A DNA stretch of 64,000 nt from an uncultured Oscillospiraceae bacterium (GTDB taxonomy: Bacteria; Bacillota; Clostridia; Oscillospirales; Acutalibacteraceae): the NCBI GenBank assembly GCA_900549055.1, contig URNB01000001.1, positions 1 through 64,000 on the forward strand, written 5' to 3'. Numbering within the stretch: the first letter of the stretch is position 1; each line of letters starts with the position of its first letter. A program made the translations under genes and the position numbers. Below are positions 15,975-24,891 of the stretch, piece by piece. The notes beneath the pieces were generated by a model. That model ran no database searches. It had not been told where the DNA came from and saw only the letters and a list, made by a program, of their open reading frames with translations.

Positions 15975-18848
15975 ATGAAGATCAAAAGGCTGTTTGCTGT
16001 TATCCTTGCGGCGTGCATGGCGTTTTCAACAGGACTTATAAGCAGCTCTGCAGAGGACGCCGCACCTACCATCTCGATCAAGGGCAATTTTTCGGTGCTT
16101 TATGTAGGTCAGTATGTTGAATTCACCTTCGGCAACCTGACCTCCGATATGGAGCTGGGAATCCTGCCGGACAACGACGGAAACCCGGGGAAATGGGGTG
16201 TGAAGAATTACCGCACCGGCAAAACGGGAACCTACAGAGAAACCTTTAAAATGACCGACGCGGGAACATATCATGTTGCGGTTTGGACAACCGGCTGGAA
16301 TTTCCAAACCTCAAAGAAAATAACCGTTGAGCCCACACCCGTGATTTCAGGCAACAAAAGAGTCGGCGTCGGAATGAATGCGACCTTTAATATTTCGGGC
16401 ATTAAGTCGTCCCTTGAATTCGGAATATTCCCCGGGAACGACGACGGCAGCATAAAATCCTACAGTGTTTCAAACTACGCCGCCGTAAACGGTGACACAA
16501 GCCGCACGGTGTCGATATCCGAACCGGGAAATTATGTTGCGGCGGTATGGGCAAGCGGCTGGAGCTTTGTAGCGCAGTTCCCGTTCAGAGTGTCCGATTC
16601 GGATAAGACTGCCTCACTTGACAAAGCATCCTACTCCGAGGGCGACACGATAACCGTAACAACGGACAAGTGGCAAGAGAATGACTTTTTTGCGATATAT
16701 AATGCCTCTGTTACGGATATAACAGCCGACACCGAAGCCGTATACAGCGGGAAAAACGACCCCGGAAAATCCTCGTATACCGTGAGTACCGCAGGCTGGC
16801 AGCCCGGAGAATACCGCTTTGTGGCGTTTGATTCGGGAGATTATTCAGCGGATCACATAGCGGATACAAAATTCACAATAAAACAGGATAAGCGTGCAAC
16901 TATGGATAAAACCACTTATACGACCGAAGAAACAATAACGGTCACCACAAAAAACTGGACATATAACGAGGGCTATTTTATCCGCATTTACAAAAAGCCG
17001 ATAAGCTCGGGCTACAACAGCAACTTCGTAGCGGACACCTACGGTGCGTGGGCAAAGGAAACCTATAAATTTTATCCGTACAACTGGGAGCCCGGCGAAT
17101 ACCAGCTTATTGCCTTTGAATATCAAGGCTGGGTAAAGGTCAACGAGGTAAACTTCACCGTCACCGCGCCCGAAAAGAAGGCGTTTGAAATAACCGACGG
17201 AATTCTTACCGCAAATGAGGAAATAACCCTTGATTTAGCCGAAATCTCACCCGACGCACCGGACGGCAAACTGTTTATCGGCTGGAAGACAGCGAACGGT
17301 GAAAATGCGAAAAGCCGAGTGACCCTTTCCGCGGGAGACATACTCACAGCGCAGTTCATTGATTTCAATAACGCTGACAGCACGGATTTCAAAATAACCG
17401 ATACGGCTGTAAGAACAGAGAAGAGTACCGGACTTCGCTTCACGGTACAGCTGAGCAACAGACTCTGCGAAGCCCTTCCCTCTGCCGCAGAATACGGTGC
17501 GGCGGTACTTCCTTCGGATATTTTGAACGAGAACAGCTGGTCGGAGCTTGAGCTTGACAAGGCCTACCCCTACGGCGACGGCAGCTTTACCGCCGCAAAG
17601 GTTCCGGCAGAACGGCTTTTCGATTCGGAAAACGGCAGCAAAAGCTACACTGCCTGCATTACGGATATTACAGACGAAAAGCTCACCCGTCAGTATACTG
17701 TAAGAGGCTACATAAAATATACCGATATTAACGGTATCGCAAGGGTGCTTTATACCGATTATGCCTCGGCAAATATGTATTCACAAGCAAGAGCGGAGCT
17801 TGAAGGCGGCGAGCTTTCCGTTTCCGCCCGCAGCGTTTTGACAGGTATAACCGAAACGGTCAAAGGAATTCAAAACGGAAAATATGCGGGAGCAGACAAA
17901 ATAACCGTCACCGGCAATGCAAACAACCCGAATTATTATATTTATAAGCTCGGTGAAAACGGCATTTCCGTTCGCGATGTGGTAATTGACCTCGGTCTTG
18001 TCAATCCGCTAGAAATCGTTCAGCTTTCCGATATGCATTTCAATTATCTCAACGCAACGGATTACAAGGTAAAGAACCCCACGGTGCTTTCCACCAACGA
18101 TGTACGCACCTTCGGCAAAAACGCTTCCTCCGTCGTTAAAGCGCGCAAGGCGCTTGACTTTGCAAGAACCGCCGACGCAGTGGTCTTAACAGGCGACACC
18201 ATCGATTACTTAAGCTACGGCGGCATAGAGCTGCTCTATAAGGAAATATGGGATGTTATACCCGATGCCATGGTTACTATGGGTAATCACGAATATCTGC
18301 AGAGAATGCAGGGTGTAATGCCCGAAAGCCTCTCCGCCGAGAGAAGATGGGAGATACTCAGAAGCGTTTGGAAGCATGATATTGATTATACCTCAAAGGT
18401 AGTAGGCGGCAAAGTCATGCTTATCCAGCTCAACAACGGCGAGGGCAAATTCTATGCAAGCCAAAAGGCAATGCTCGAAGCCGATATAGCGCTCGCAAGA
18501 GCGAACGGCTACGCAGTTCTTGCGTTCATGCACGAGCCTATCAGTACCGGAAATGCATCGGATACCAATATTACCGCGATCCGCAAGGATGACGGCAGTG
18601 CAAGCGGAAATTACTATTCCGGTCAGGTCGGAGGGCCGAACGCCGATGCCGCCACAAAGGCGATATGCGATATTATAGCCGCAAACGGCGATATAATCAA
18701 AGGCGTTTTCAACGGTCACCAGCATGCGGATTATTATTCGGAAATACTTGCAAAAACAGCATCGGGCGCCGACACGGTAATACCGCAGTACACCTTGAGC
18801 GGCTGCATTTACGGAAACGGCAACGCTCTGAAGATCACTGTTAAATAA
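15975..18848 (+). CDS. Secreted Ig-like repeat protein with C-terminal metallophosphoesterase domain
   Basis: This 957-residue protein has a signal peptide (MKIKRLFAVILAACMAFSTG) and four related beta-sandwich modules of about 80-95 residues (about 30-390; recurring GxYxxAVWxxGW and PGEYxxxAF endings). An accessory domain (about 400-640) is shared with the gene at 12090, and a calcineurin-like phosphoesterase domain follows at about 675-957. Metal-ligand motifs are QLSDMHF, LTGDTIDY, TMGNHEY, FMHEP and NGHQHADY. An extracellular phosphomonoesterase or phosphodiesterase is expected. The stop codon TAA (18846-18848) is also the first three bases of repeat copy 2. Confidence 0.88.
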   Translation: MKIKRLFAVILAACMAFSTGLISSSAEDAAPTISIKGNFSVLYVGQYVEFTFGNLTSDMELGILPDNDGNPGKWGVKNYRTGKTGTYRETFKMTDAGTYHVAVWTTGWNFQTSKKITVEPTPVISGNKRVGVGMNATFNISGIKSSLEFGIFPGNDDGSIKSYSVSNYAAVNGDTSRTVSISEPGNYVAAVWASGWSFVAQFPFRVSDSDKTASLDKASYSEGDTITVTTDKWQENDFFAIYNASVTDITADTEAVYSGKNDPGKSSYTVSTAGWQPGEYRFVAFDSGDYSADHIADTKFTIKQDKRATMDKTTYTTEETITVTTKNWTYNEGYFIRIYKKPISSGYNSNFVADTYGAWAKETYKFYPYNWEPGEYQLIAFEYQGWVKVNEVNFTVTAPEKKAFEITDGILTANEEITLDLAEISPDAPDGKLFIGWKTANGENAKSRVTLSAGDILTAQFIDFNNADSTDFKITDTAVRTEKSTGLRFTVQLSNRLCEALPSAAEYGAAVLPSDILNENSWSELELDKAYPYGDGSFTAAKVPAERLFDSENGSKSYTACITDITDEKLTRQYTVRGYIKYTDINGIARVLYTDYASANMYSQARAELEGGELSVSARSVLTGITETVKGIQNGKYAGADKITVTGNANNPNYYIYKLGENGISVRDVVIDLGLVNPLEIVQLSDMHFNYLNATDYKVKNPTVLSTNDVRTFGKNASSVVKARKALDFARTADAVVLTGDTIDYLSYGGIELLYKEIWDVIPDAMVTMGNHEYLQRMQGVMPESLSAERRWEILRSVWKHDIDYTSKVVGGKVMLIQLNNGEGKFYASQKAMLEADIALARANGYAVLAFMHEPISTGNASDTNITAIRKDDGSASGNYYSGQVGGPNADAATKAICDIIAANGDIIKGVFNGHQHADYYSEILAKTASGADTVIPQYTLSGCIYGNGNALKITVK

Positions 18849-19105
18849 TGTCTACTGAATAATTGCATTAGTAAATGCAATTATATAAAATCGAGTTAAA
18901 ATCTCGATTTTATGGGTCAAAACCTTTGTTTTGACCGTCAGTATCCATTGATTGTCGCCTGATTTTAAAAAGAATCAAAATGTGATTCTTTTTAAAGTGC
19001 AAGGTTTTTTCGCAAAATTGCGCAAAAACCTTGCACCTGAACAATTCAAAAGTTTACACCAACATGCTCGGGTTAAGGTGCTTTTGAATTGTTCAGCAGG
19101 CATTA
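18846..19105 (+). repeat. 260-bp six-hairpin repeat, copy 2 (full length)
   Basis: The ends are TAATGTCTACTGAA and TTCAGCAGGCATTA, an imperfect terminal inverted repeat. Six hairpins follow in order: 18859-18884 (11-bp stem), 18885-18913 (11 bp), 18915-18936 (9 bp), then a non-palindromic core of about 27 bases, 18964-18996 (14 bp), 18997-19036 (13 bp plus a 5-bp inner stem), and 19037-19096 (16 bp). Stem sequences are unrelated to each other. It differs from copy 3 at three positions only. No ORF or transposase is inside. It lies between a gene's stop codon and that gene's terminator. Confidence 0.95.
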
Positions 19106-19124
19106 AATAAACACTCCTCGGCTG

Positions 19125-19157
19125 AAAAATAAGGCGGAGTTTCTCCGTCTTATTTTT
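19125..19157. terminator. Strong terminator of the 12090-18848 operon
   Basis: AAAAATAAGGCGGAG (19125-19139) pairs with CTCCGTCTTATTTTT (19143-19157) over 15 bp with one G-U. A-rich and T-rich flanks make it usable on either strand. Repeat copy 2 separates it from the last gene. Confidence 0.8.
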
Positions 19158-19210
19158 ATCCGGATAAACAGTGTGTTTTAGGAAAATTATTCAAAACAAT
19201 CAAAAATCGC

Positions 19211-19239
19211 TTGTGTCATAAATTCGGATATGGTATATT
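19211..19239 (+). promoter_or_regulatory. Predicted promoter of the AraC-type regulator gene
   Basis: TTGTGT (19211-19216), a 17-base spacer and TATATT (19234-19239), about 60 bases before the start codon at 19301. Confidence 0.4.
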
Positions 19240-19300
19240 GATATAAGAAACAATTGCGAATATATTGCGGCGGTTGTTTTGAAACATTGAGGTGATTATA

Positions 19301-20206
19301 ATGCTGACATATCTTTTTGAACGGATGCGTACCATTTCGTACGCGTCAAATGCCGACACTCTGCTTATAAGAGACAAAAGGGCAAACTGTGAGCCGCTGC
19401 ACAGGCACAACTACAACGAAATGATATATATTTATGAGGGTGAGGCCGTTCACAGTATAAACGGTGTATCCTATAACCTTGTTCCGGGCAGTTTGGCGCT
19501 TCTTACCCCGAACGATGCTCACAGCTTCATATCGGTCGGATCGTTCTCAACGGTCAACATTTGCTTCACAGACCGCGTGAATCTGCCGATTCCGAGCTAT
19601 GAGACCCCGGTTGCGATACTGAACGAACAGTGCCGCATTGAAATGGAGACCCTGCTCTATCTTGCAGAGCAGGAGCTTCATTTAAACGATTCAGTATCCG
19701 ACAGCATTGTGAACCATTGCATCGACTGGATGCTGCTCCTTTTTCAGAGAAACAATACCACCCTGTCCAAAACAAATTCAAATTGGAACAGGCTTATCTG
19801 CAAAATTACAGAGGACTACAGTACGATAACGCTTGAAGAAGCGGCGGACATCATGGGTGTTTCGGTCAGCCACTTCTGCAGGAAATTCAAAAAGGATTTC
19901 TCGGTTACCTTCCATAATTATCTTAACGAAATAAGGATTCGTCAGGCAAAAAATCTTTTGCTCTATTCCGACGATTCGGTTTCGCTTATTGCCGAAAAGG
20001 TAGGGTATCAGAACAATCCCTGCCGTTTCTACTCTAATTTCAAAAATGTTGTGGGCATGACCCCAAACGAATACCGCCGTTCCTTCAAGAAAAATCTTTA
20101 CGGCTCCAAAGCTCCGCTTCGGTCATTTATACCGGAGCCTACGTATACGGATCCCGGCAGATTTTCCGCATATAACGACGAAAAAAGAAGCAAAAACAAA
20201 TCATAA
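19301..20206 (+). CDS. AraC-family transcription regulator with N-terminal cupin domain
   Basis: This 301-residue protein has a cupin-like ligand domain (EPLHRHNYNEMIYIYEGEAV, LVPGSLALLTPNDAHSF) and a C-terminal AraC domain (about 190-295) with both HTH segments (ITLEEAADIMGVSVSHFCRKF and IAEKVGYQNNPCRFYSNFK, ending MTPNEYRR). The ATG at 19301 is preferred because GAGGTG sits 6 bases upstream; the earlier GTG is part of that site. It most likely controls the operon starting at 20287. Confidence 0.9.
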   Translation: MLTYLFERMRTISYASNADTLLIRDKRANCEPLHRHNYNEMIYIYEGEAVHSINGVSYNLVPGSLALLTPNDAHSFISVGSFSTVNICFTDRVNLPIPSYETPVAILNEQCRIEMETLLYLAEQELHLNDSVSDSIVNHCIDWMLLLFQRNNTTLSKTNSNWNRLICKITEDYSTITLEEAADIMGVSVSHFCRKFKKDFSVTFHNYLNEIRIRQAKNLLLYSDDSVSLIAEKVGYQNNPCRFYSNFKNVVGMTPNEYRRSFKKNLYGSKAPLRSFIPEPTYTDPGRFSAYNDEKRSKNKS

Positions 20207-20256
20207 ATATCGGCAGGCATATAAAAACGCCTTAAAGCCTGCCTGCCGTTCTTCAG

Positions 20257-20283
20257 CGGACAGAGTCTGTTTTTGTCCGTTTT
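20257..20283 (+). terminator. Short terminator or attenuator before the 20287 operon
   Basis: CGGACA (20257-20262) pairs with TGTCCG (20274-20279), followed by TTTT, ending 4 bases before the next annotated start. A second inverted repeat CGGCAGGC/GCCTGCCG spans 20211-20248. The stems are short, so partial termination is as likely as full. Confidence 0.45.
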
Positions 20284-20286
20284 AAA

Positions 20287-22113
20287 GTGGTGAGGAATTT
20301 GAACATTTCATTTGACGATTACATGAAAAAGCTTGTATCCTGCTATAAAGGAAAAGCAATAGGCGGCACGCTCGGAATGCCGTTTGAAGGATGCACAAAC
20401 ACAAACAGTATTGAATTTTACAAGACTCTGCCCGATAAAATGCACGGAAATGACGATTTGGATCTGCAGGTGGTGTGGCTTGAGACATTGCTGCGGAACG
20501 GCTTTCCGATAAACGGTTACCATTTATCTGCGGCATGGCGGCATTTGAATTTCGGACCCGATGAATACGGAGTCGCGCTGCACAATTTCAAAAACAAGAT
20601 TTTCGCCCCGCTTTCGGGTGTTTACGGAAACAAGTTCGGCAGCGGAATGGGCGGCGCCATAAGAAGCGAAATTTGGGCGGCATTAGCGCCGGGAGATCCC
20701 GCGCTTGCGGTAAGCTTTGCAAAAATCGACGCCTCCGCAGACCATTGCGGCAGCGGGATTTCGGGCAGTGTTTTTCTGACCGCCGTCGAAAGCGCCGCCT
20801 ATACGGAGAATGATACCGAAAGGCTGATTGAAACGGGGCTTTCCTTTGTCAATAAGGATATTCGCTTTTCCTCTGCAATAACGGACACCGTTGAATGGTG
20901 GCACGATACAGGCGATTTATTTACGGTGCGTGAAAAAATTCTCGAAAATTACGGTGCCGATAACTGGAGCGACGTTACAATAAATGTAAGCTTTATTGTT
21001 TTGGCTTGGCTTGCGGGAGGCGGCGATTTCGGAAAAACCGTTTGCAGCGCCGTAAACTGCGGATATGACGCTGACTGCACCGCTGCGTCCGTAGGCTCGA
21101 TACTCGGCATATTAAATCCCGACGGTATTGAAAAGCGGTGGACTGACCCTATAGGCGATAGGCTTGTTTTGTCCCGTCAGATACTCGGGGTGAGAACCTC
21201 GGAAACCATGACCGGTCTGTGTGAAAAAACCGCTGCAGCCGCAATCAAATGCGGAGAATTCTATAATTCGTGTGCGCGGCTTACAGGCGTACCGCAGCAT
21301 ATTGCGGAAAAATCGGCTGAAATACCCGCTTGGACTGACCCCTCCCTTGCGGAAATGCTCTTCGCCCGTTCGCAGCGGGATAGTCTTTTAAGCATACTTC
21401 CGCTCGGAATAATACTTACATACCCCGAGGTGCCATCCCTTGCAATGGGTGAGGAAAAGGAGTTTTCGGCGCGGATACTTAACCCTTCAAGAACCTCAGC
21501 AATGACACACCTAAAATTGAGCGTCCCCGAATGCTTTGAACTTAGCGGCGATGAATTCTCATTTGAACTGCCGCCGCTTTCGGAGCATGAAATACATTTT
21601 AAAATCAAGAGCAATACCGATTATAAATCGGCATTTGATTTTTTGCATTTCCTGTTTGATATAAACGGAATGCGTTATGAAGCGGAAGCCGGCATCATCT
21701 CTGCGTATCCATGGACCGAAAAGGACGGCTGTGATGACATTTCATCGCTTGAAAGCGCCCGCTATTCCCCTGCCGAAAGCTTTATAAAGCCGATTTCGCG
21801 CGGAGCAAAGGAGCTTGCAATCGAGGTTCGCCCCGCAATGCCGATGACCGCGGCGATAACCTGCCAGGGCACAAGACCGCTGAAATTATGGTTTAACGGC
21901 GAAAAAATACTTGAATACAATGCCGAGGTATATGTCCCCGGACTGCACAGAGGGCAATCCGTACTGGCGAATCTAAAGCCCTGCTGGAACAGAATCATCC
22001 TGCAGGCCGAGGACGGAAACGACGGCGAGATATTTTTTGCAATCGGTAACCCGGTTGATTGGATATGGCTCAACACGCTTGAATGGCGCAAACCGAAGGA
22101 GGAGCAAAATTGA
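20287..22113 (+). CDS. ADP-ribosylglycohydrolase-fold protein with C-terminal beta domain
   Basis: The 608-residue protein has an all-helical ADP-ribosylglycohydrolase core at about 12-330. Metal-site motifs are present: NDDLDLQVVW in place of the usual DDTxM, and GYDADCTAASVGSILG, where Cys replaces the common Thr of DADT. The remaining 280 residues are beta-rich (LPPLSEHEIHFKIKS; MPMTAAITCQGTRPLKLWFN) and resemble carbohydrate-binding or Ig-like modules. No signal peptide is seen. In an operon with a sugar isomerase-like and a DUF4091 protein, a glycosidase-like role seems more likely than protein de-ADP-ribosylation; this is inference. The start is uncertain: GTG 20287, TTG 20299 and ATG 20323 are all in frame. 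Confidence 0.8.
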   Translation: MVRNLNISFDDYMKKLVSCYKGKAIGGTLGMPFEGCTNTNSIEFYKTLPDKMHGNDDLDLQVVWLETLLRNGFPINGYHLSAAWRHLNFGPDEYGVALHNFKNKIFAPLSGVYGNKFGSGMGGAIRSEIWAALAPGDPALAVSFAKIDASADHCGSGISGSVFLTAVESAAYTENDTERLIETGLSFVNKDIRFSSAITDTVEWWHDTGDLFTVREKILENYGADNWSDVTINVSFIVLAWLAGGGDFGKTVCSAVNCGYDADCTAASVGSILGILNPDGIEKRWTDPIGDRLVLSRQILGVRTSETMTGLCEKTAAAAIKCGEFYNSCARLTGVPQHIAEKSAEIPAWTDPSLAEMLFARSQRDSLLSILPLGIILTYPEVPSLAMGEEKEFSARILNPSRTSAMTHLKLSVPECFELSGDEFSFELPPLSEHEIHFKIKSNTDYKSAFDFLHFLFDINGMRYEAEAGIISAYPWTEKDGCDDISSLESARYSPAESFIKPISRGAKELAIEVRPAMPMTAAITCQGTRPLKLWFNGEKILEYNAEVYVPGLHRGQSVLANLKPCWNRIILQAEDGNDGEIFFAIGNPVDWIWLNTLEWRKPKEEQN

Positions 22114-23045
22114 TTAAACCGGTAGGACTGTCGGTCGGCGACCTGCAGCGGAAATACGGCGATATAAAGGCACTTGAAATTGCCGCGAACGCAGGGGCGG
22201 ATTCTGTGGATCTTGATTTGTGTACAGACATAAACGATTACAGAAACAAGGACTCTCTTTACAGTAAGGGGTTTGAAGCAACGGCGGAATACTATACCGC
22301 CGTTAAGAAACGAGCGGATGAGCTTGGAATTATTATAGGTCAAACGCACGGCAAAATTAAGGGCTTTGTGAATAATAAGGCGGAGGATGACGCCCTTGTT
22401 AAAAACAGCGAATATGACTGCTTTGCAACGGCGATACTCGGCGCGGGTGTTTGCGTGGTGCACAATGCAACCTCGATTTTTTTGGGGCCTGATCCCGAGC
22501 CTGCACTTATGCACCACTTAAGCTTTGATATGTTCAGCAGAATAATACCGTATGCCGCAAGGAACGGAATTAAAATTGCAACTGAAACCTTCGGCGACGC
22601 GGTGCGCTTTTCCGCCTGCGATTTCTTTGGAAATATAGGTGAATTTGAAAAGGCATATAATGCGGTCGCCGCGTGTGATGAATTGAAGGAGCACTTTACC
22701 GTATGCGTTGATACGGGTCATTCAAACAAGGCTATGCGTTACGGTAATCCGACTCCGGCAGATGTTATACGCCGTCTCGGAAAAAGCGTTACGGTGCTTC
22801 ACCTTAACGATAACGATACGCTGACCGATCAGCATAAAATACCCAAAACCGGCTGCATTGACTGGAACGGCGTTATGGACGCGCTTGATGGGATCGGCTA
22901 CGGCGGTATATATAACATGGAGCTTAATCTGCGCCATTTCGGTGATAATTTCCTGATTGAGACCGCCGAGTTTGCCGTTAAGGTAATGCGCAATATGCTG
23001 ACAGAAAGATACGGCAAAAACGCAGTATCCGAAAAAAAGCTGTAA
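22110..23045 (+). CDS. Sugar phosphate isomerase/epimerase-like TIM-barrel protein
   Basis: This 311-residue protein belongs to the xylose isomerase-like TIM barrel (AP endonuclease 2) superfamily. Typical segments are ANAGADSVDLDL, VVHNATS, IATETFGD (metal-ligand Glu), VCVDTGHSNKA, VTVLHLNDND (His/Asp ligands) and GGIYNMELN (final Glu). The start is most likely TTG at 22110, 5 bases after GGAGGAG and overlapping the stop of the previous gene (TTGA). It is a cytoplasmic enzyme expected to interconvert a sugar or inosose; the substrate is unknown. Confidence 0.85.
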   Translation: MIKPVGLSVGDLQRKYGDIKALEIAANAGADSVDLDLCTDINDYRNKDSLYSKGFEATAEYYTAVKKRADELGIIIGQTHGKIKGFVNNKAEDDALVKNSEYDCFATAILGAGVCVVHNATSIFLGPDPEPALMHHLSFDMFSRIIPYAARNGIKIATETFGDAVRFSACDFFGNIGEFEKAYNAVAACDELKEHFTVCVDTGHSNKAMRYGNPTPADVIRRLGKSVTVLHLNDNDTLTDQHKIPKTGCIDWNGVMDALDGIGYGGIYNMELNLRHFGDNFLIETAEFAVKVMRNMLTERYGKNAVSEKKL

Positions 23046-23060
23046 AACAGGTGATTAAAA

Positions 23061-24779
23061 ATGCTTGAAACAAGGCTTGTATCCTCCCTTGCAAAAATAT
23101 TTCCCGACGAAATATCCGGCAGCACACTCGAAAGCGCAACCGCCCTTTCAAACGAACCGTTTTCCTTTCAGGTCGCATTTAAAAATGCCGATTTAAAAAG
23201 CGATGCAGTGCAGATATATGTGCGTATAGAAACGGATATAGGCCTCCGAAATATATCCGAATATAAGGTAGGCTTTGTTCCGGTTTTAAGAGCCGCGCCG
23301 CAAAATGCCGACGATTATTTTGAGCGGCGGCAGCCGGGTCTTTATCCCGATATGCTGCTTGAAAGAAATGTGCGTTCCGAAATTGAAAACGACGGCTTTT
23401 GGTACGATAAATACTGCGAGCAGAATGAAAACAATCAGCTTAATTCCATAGCAGAAGCATACCAGGGGCTGTGGTTTACCGTGAATGAGGCGGGAGAAAA
23501 TATCAAGCCGGGTAAATACAAGATTGCAGTTGTTTTTTACAGCTCGCGGGAAAATGCCGAAATCGGCAGAAGCGAGCTTTCACTGGAAATCAAAAACGCG
23601 CGTATCACAGCCGAAGCGCCTTTATACACCTGCTGGTTACACTGCGACTGCCTTGCGGATATATACAAAACCGAAATGTTTTCAGACGAGCACTTCCGCA
23701 TTATTGAATCCTTTGCAAAAAAAGCAGCGGAAACCGGTATGAACACGGTGCTGCTGCCGGCGTTTACTCCGCCGCTCGATACCCCTGTGGGCAAGGAGCG
23801 CCCAACCGCGCAGCTGGTGGGGGTCACCCTTAAAAACGGCGGCTATTCCTTCGATTTTTCACTTATGGAAAGGTACATCCGCATAATGCTTAAATGCGGA
23901 ATAAAATATTTTGAGCATTCGCATCTATTCACACAGTGGGGTGCAAAGGCGTCACCGAAAATAATTGCGGATACCGAAAGCGGCAAAAAACGGATATTCG
24001 GCTGGGAAACCGATTCAAGGAGCGAAGAATACAAGCGATTTTTGAAGGAATATCTTAAAGCGCTTATGCCGTTCCTTAAGCGGCTCGGTATAAAAAGCAA
24101 TACCTTTTTCCATATTTCGGATGAGCCGCAGAAAAAGGATATAGATTATTATAAAAGCGCCTTTAAAACCGTAAAGCCGGAAATCGGGGACTGCAAAATC
24201 ACAGATGCCCTTTCAAATTACGAATTTTTTGAAAACGGATGTATCGACATTCCCGTGGTTGAGGTCTGCTCATCGGATATTGACCGCTTTATAAACAGCT
24301 GTGAAGACTTTTGGGTTTATTATACCGGTGAAATAATGACCGGCGGTTACCCCAACCGCAACATAACTGTCACGGGCGCCCGCAACAGGATAATAGGCAT
24401 ACAAATGTATTATACCGGAGCTAAAGGCTTTCTGCACTGGGGCTTAAATTATTATTATGATGTTTTAAGCCATGGGCTGTTCAACCCCGCAGAAAACCCC
24501 GGCGGATATTTTCAGGTGCCCGGCAGCTCGTTTATAATTTACCCGGGCTGCGGCGGAGAAGCGATACCGTCTGCACGGATGAAGGTATTTTCAGAAGGTC
24601 TTAACGATTACAGGGCGCTTTGCACCCTTGAAAAATTCATCGGGCGCGAGAAGACCCGTAAGTTTATTGCCGACTTTTTCGGCAAGGTCGATTATCACCT
24701 CTGCCCCGATAACGACAGTCTGCTTCGCTTCCGCGAAAGGCTTAATGAAGCTTTGGAAAATGCATACAAAGCACCTTGA
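23061..24779 (+). CDS. DUF4091 glycoside hydrolase-like protein
   Basis: This 572-residue protein has an N-terminal beta domain (about 1-180), a middle TIM-barrel-like region (ETGMNTVLLPAFTPPLDTPV; KYFEHSHLFTQWG; TFFHISDEPQKKD with a candidate catalytic Asp-Glu) and a C-terminal DUF4091 region (YTGAKGFLHWGLNYYYD ... YPGCGGEAIPSARMKVFSEG). DUF4091 proteins resemble clan A glycosidases and occur in glycan operons, but few activities are known. No signal peptide is present, so it should act on imported sugars. It starts 15 bases after the isomerase-like gene with an AGGTGA site. Confidence 0.8.
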   Translation: MLETRLVSSLAKIFPDEISGSTLESATALSNEPFSFQVAFKNADLKSDAVQIYVRIETDIGLRNISEYKVGFVPVLRAAPQNADDYFERRQPGLYPDMLLERNVRSEIENDGFWYDKYCEQNENNQLNSIAEAYQGLWFTVNEAGENIKPGKYKIAVVFYSSRENAEIGRSELSLEIKNARITAEAPLYTCWLHCDCLADIYKTEMFSDEHFRIIESFAKKAAETGMNTVLLPAFTPPLDTPVGKERPTAQLVGVTLKNGGYSFDFSLMERYIRIMLKCGIKYFEHSHLFTQWGAKASPKIIADTESGKKRIFGWETDSRSEEYKRFLKEYLKALMPFLKRLGIKSNTFFHISDEPQKKDIDYYKSAFKTVKPEIGDCKITDALSNYEFFENGCIDIPVVEVCSSDIDRFINSCEDFWVYYTGEIMTGGYPNRNITVTGARNRIIGIQMYYTGAKGFLHWGLNYYYDVLSHGLFNPAENPGGYFQVPGSSFIIYPGCGGEAIPSARMKVFSEGLNDYRALCTLEKFIGREKTRKFIADFFGKVDYHLCPDNDSLLRFRERLNEALENAYKAP

Positions 24780-24829
24780 GTGTGAAAAACACCGATATAC
24801 CAACGCAGGAGATTGTAACATTTAATATT

Positions 24830-24875
24830 AAACGCCATAAACTGTATTAACAGCCTATGGCGTTTATTTTGTTTT
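24830..24875 (+). terminator. Rho-independent terminator after the DUF4091 gene
   Basis: AAACGCCATA (24830-24839) pairs perfectly with TATGGCGTTT (24856-24865), followed by ATTTTGTTTT. It separates the sugar operon from the sporulation genes, which start 17 bases later. Confidence 0.75.
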
Positions 24876-24891
24876 CAGGCAGGGAAAAAAC

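Noticed and set aside
18846..19105. CRISPR array
   Set aside because: The palindromes are adjacent but differ in sequence; there are no identical direct repeats with spacers and no cas genes.
18846..19105. Insertion sequence or transposase gene
   Set aside because: No open frame or transposase motif lies inside or next to any of the three copies; only terminal inverted repeats are seen.
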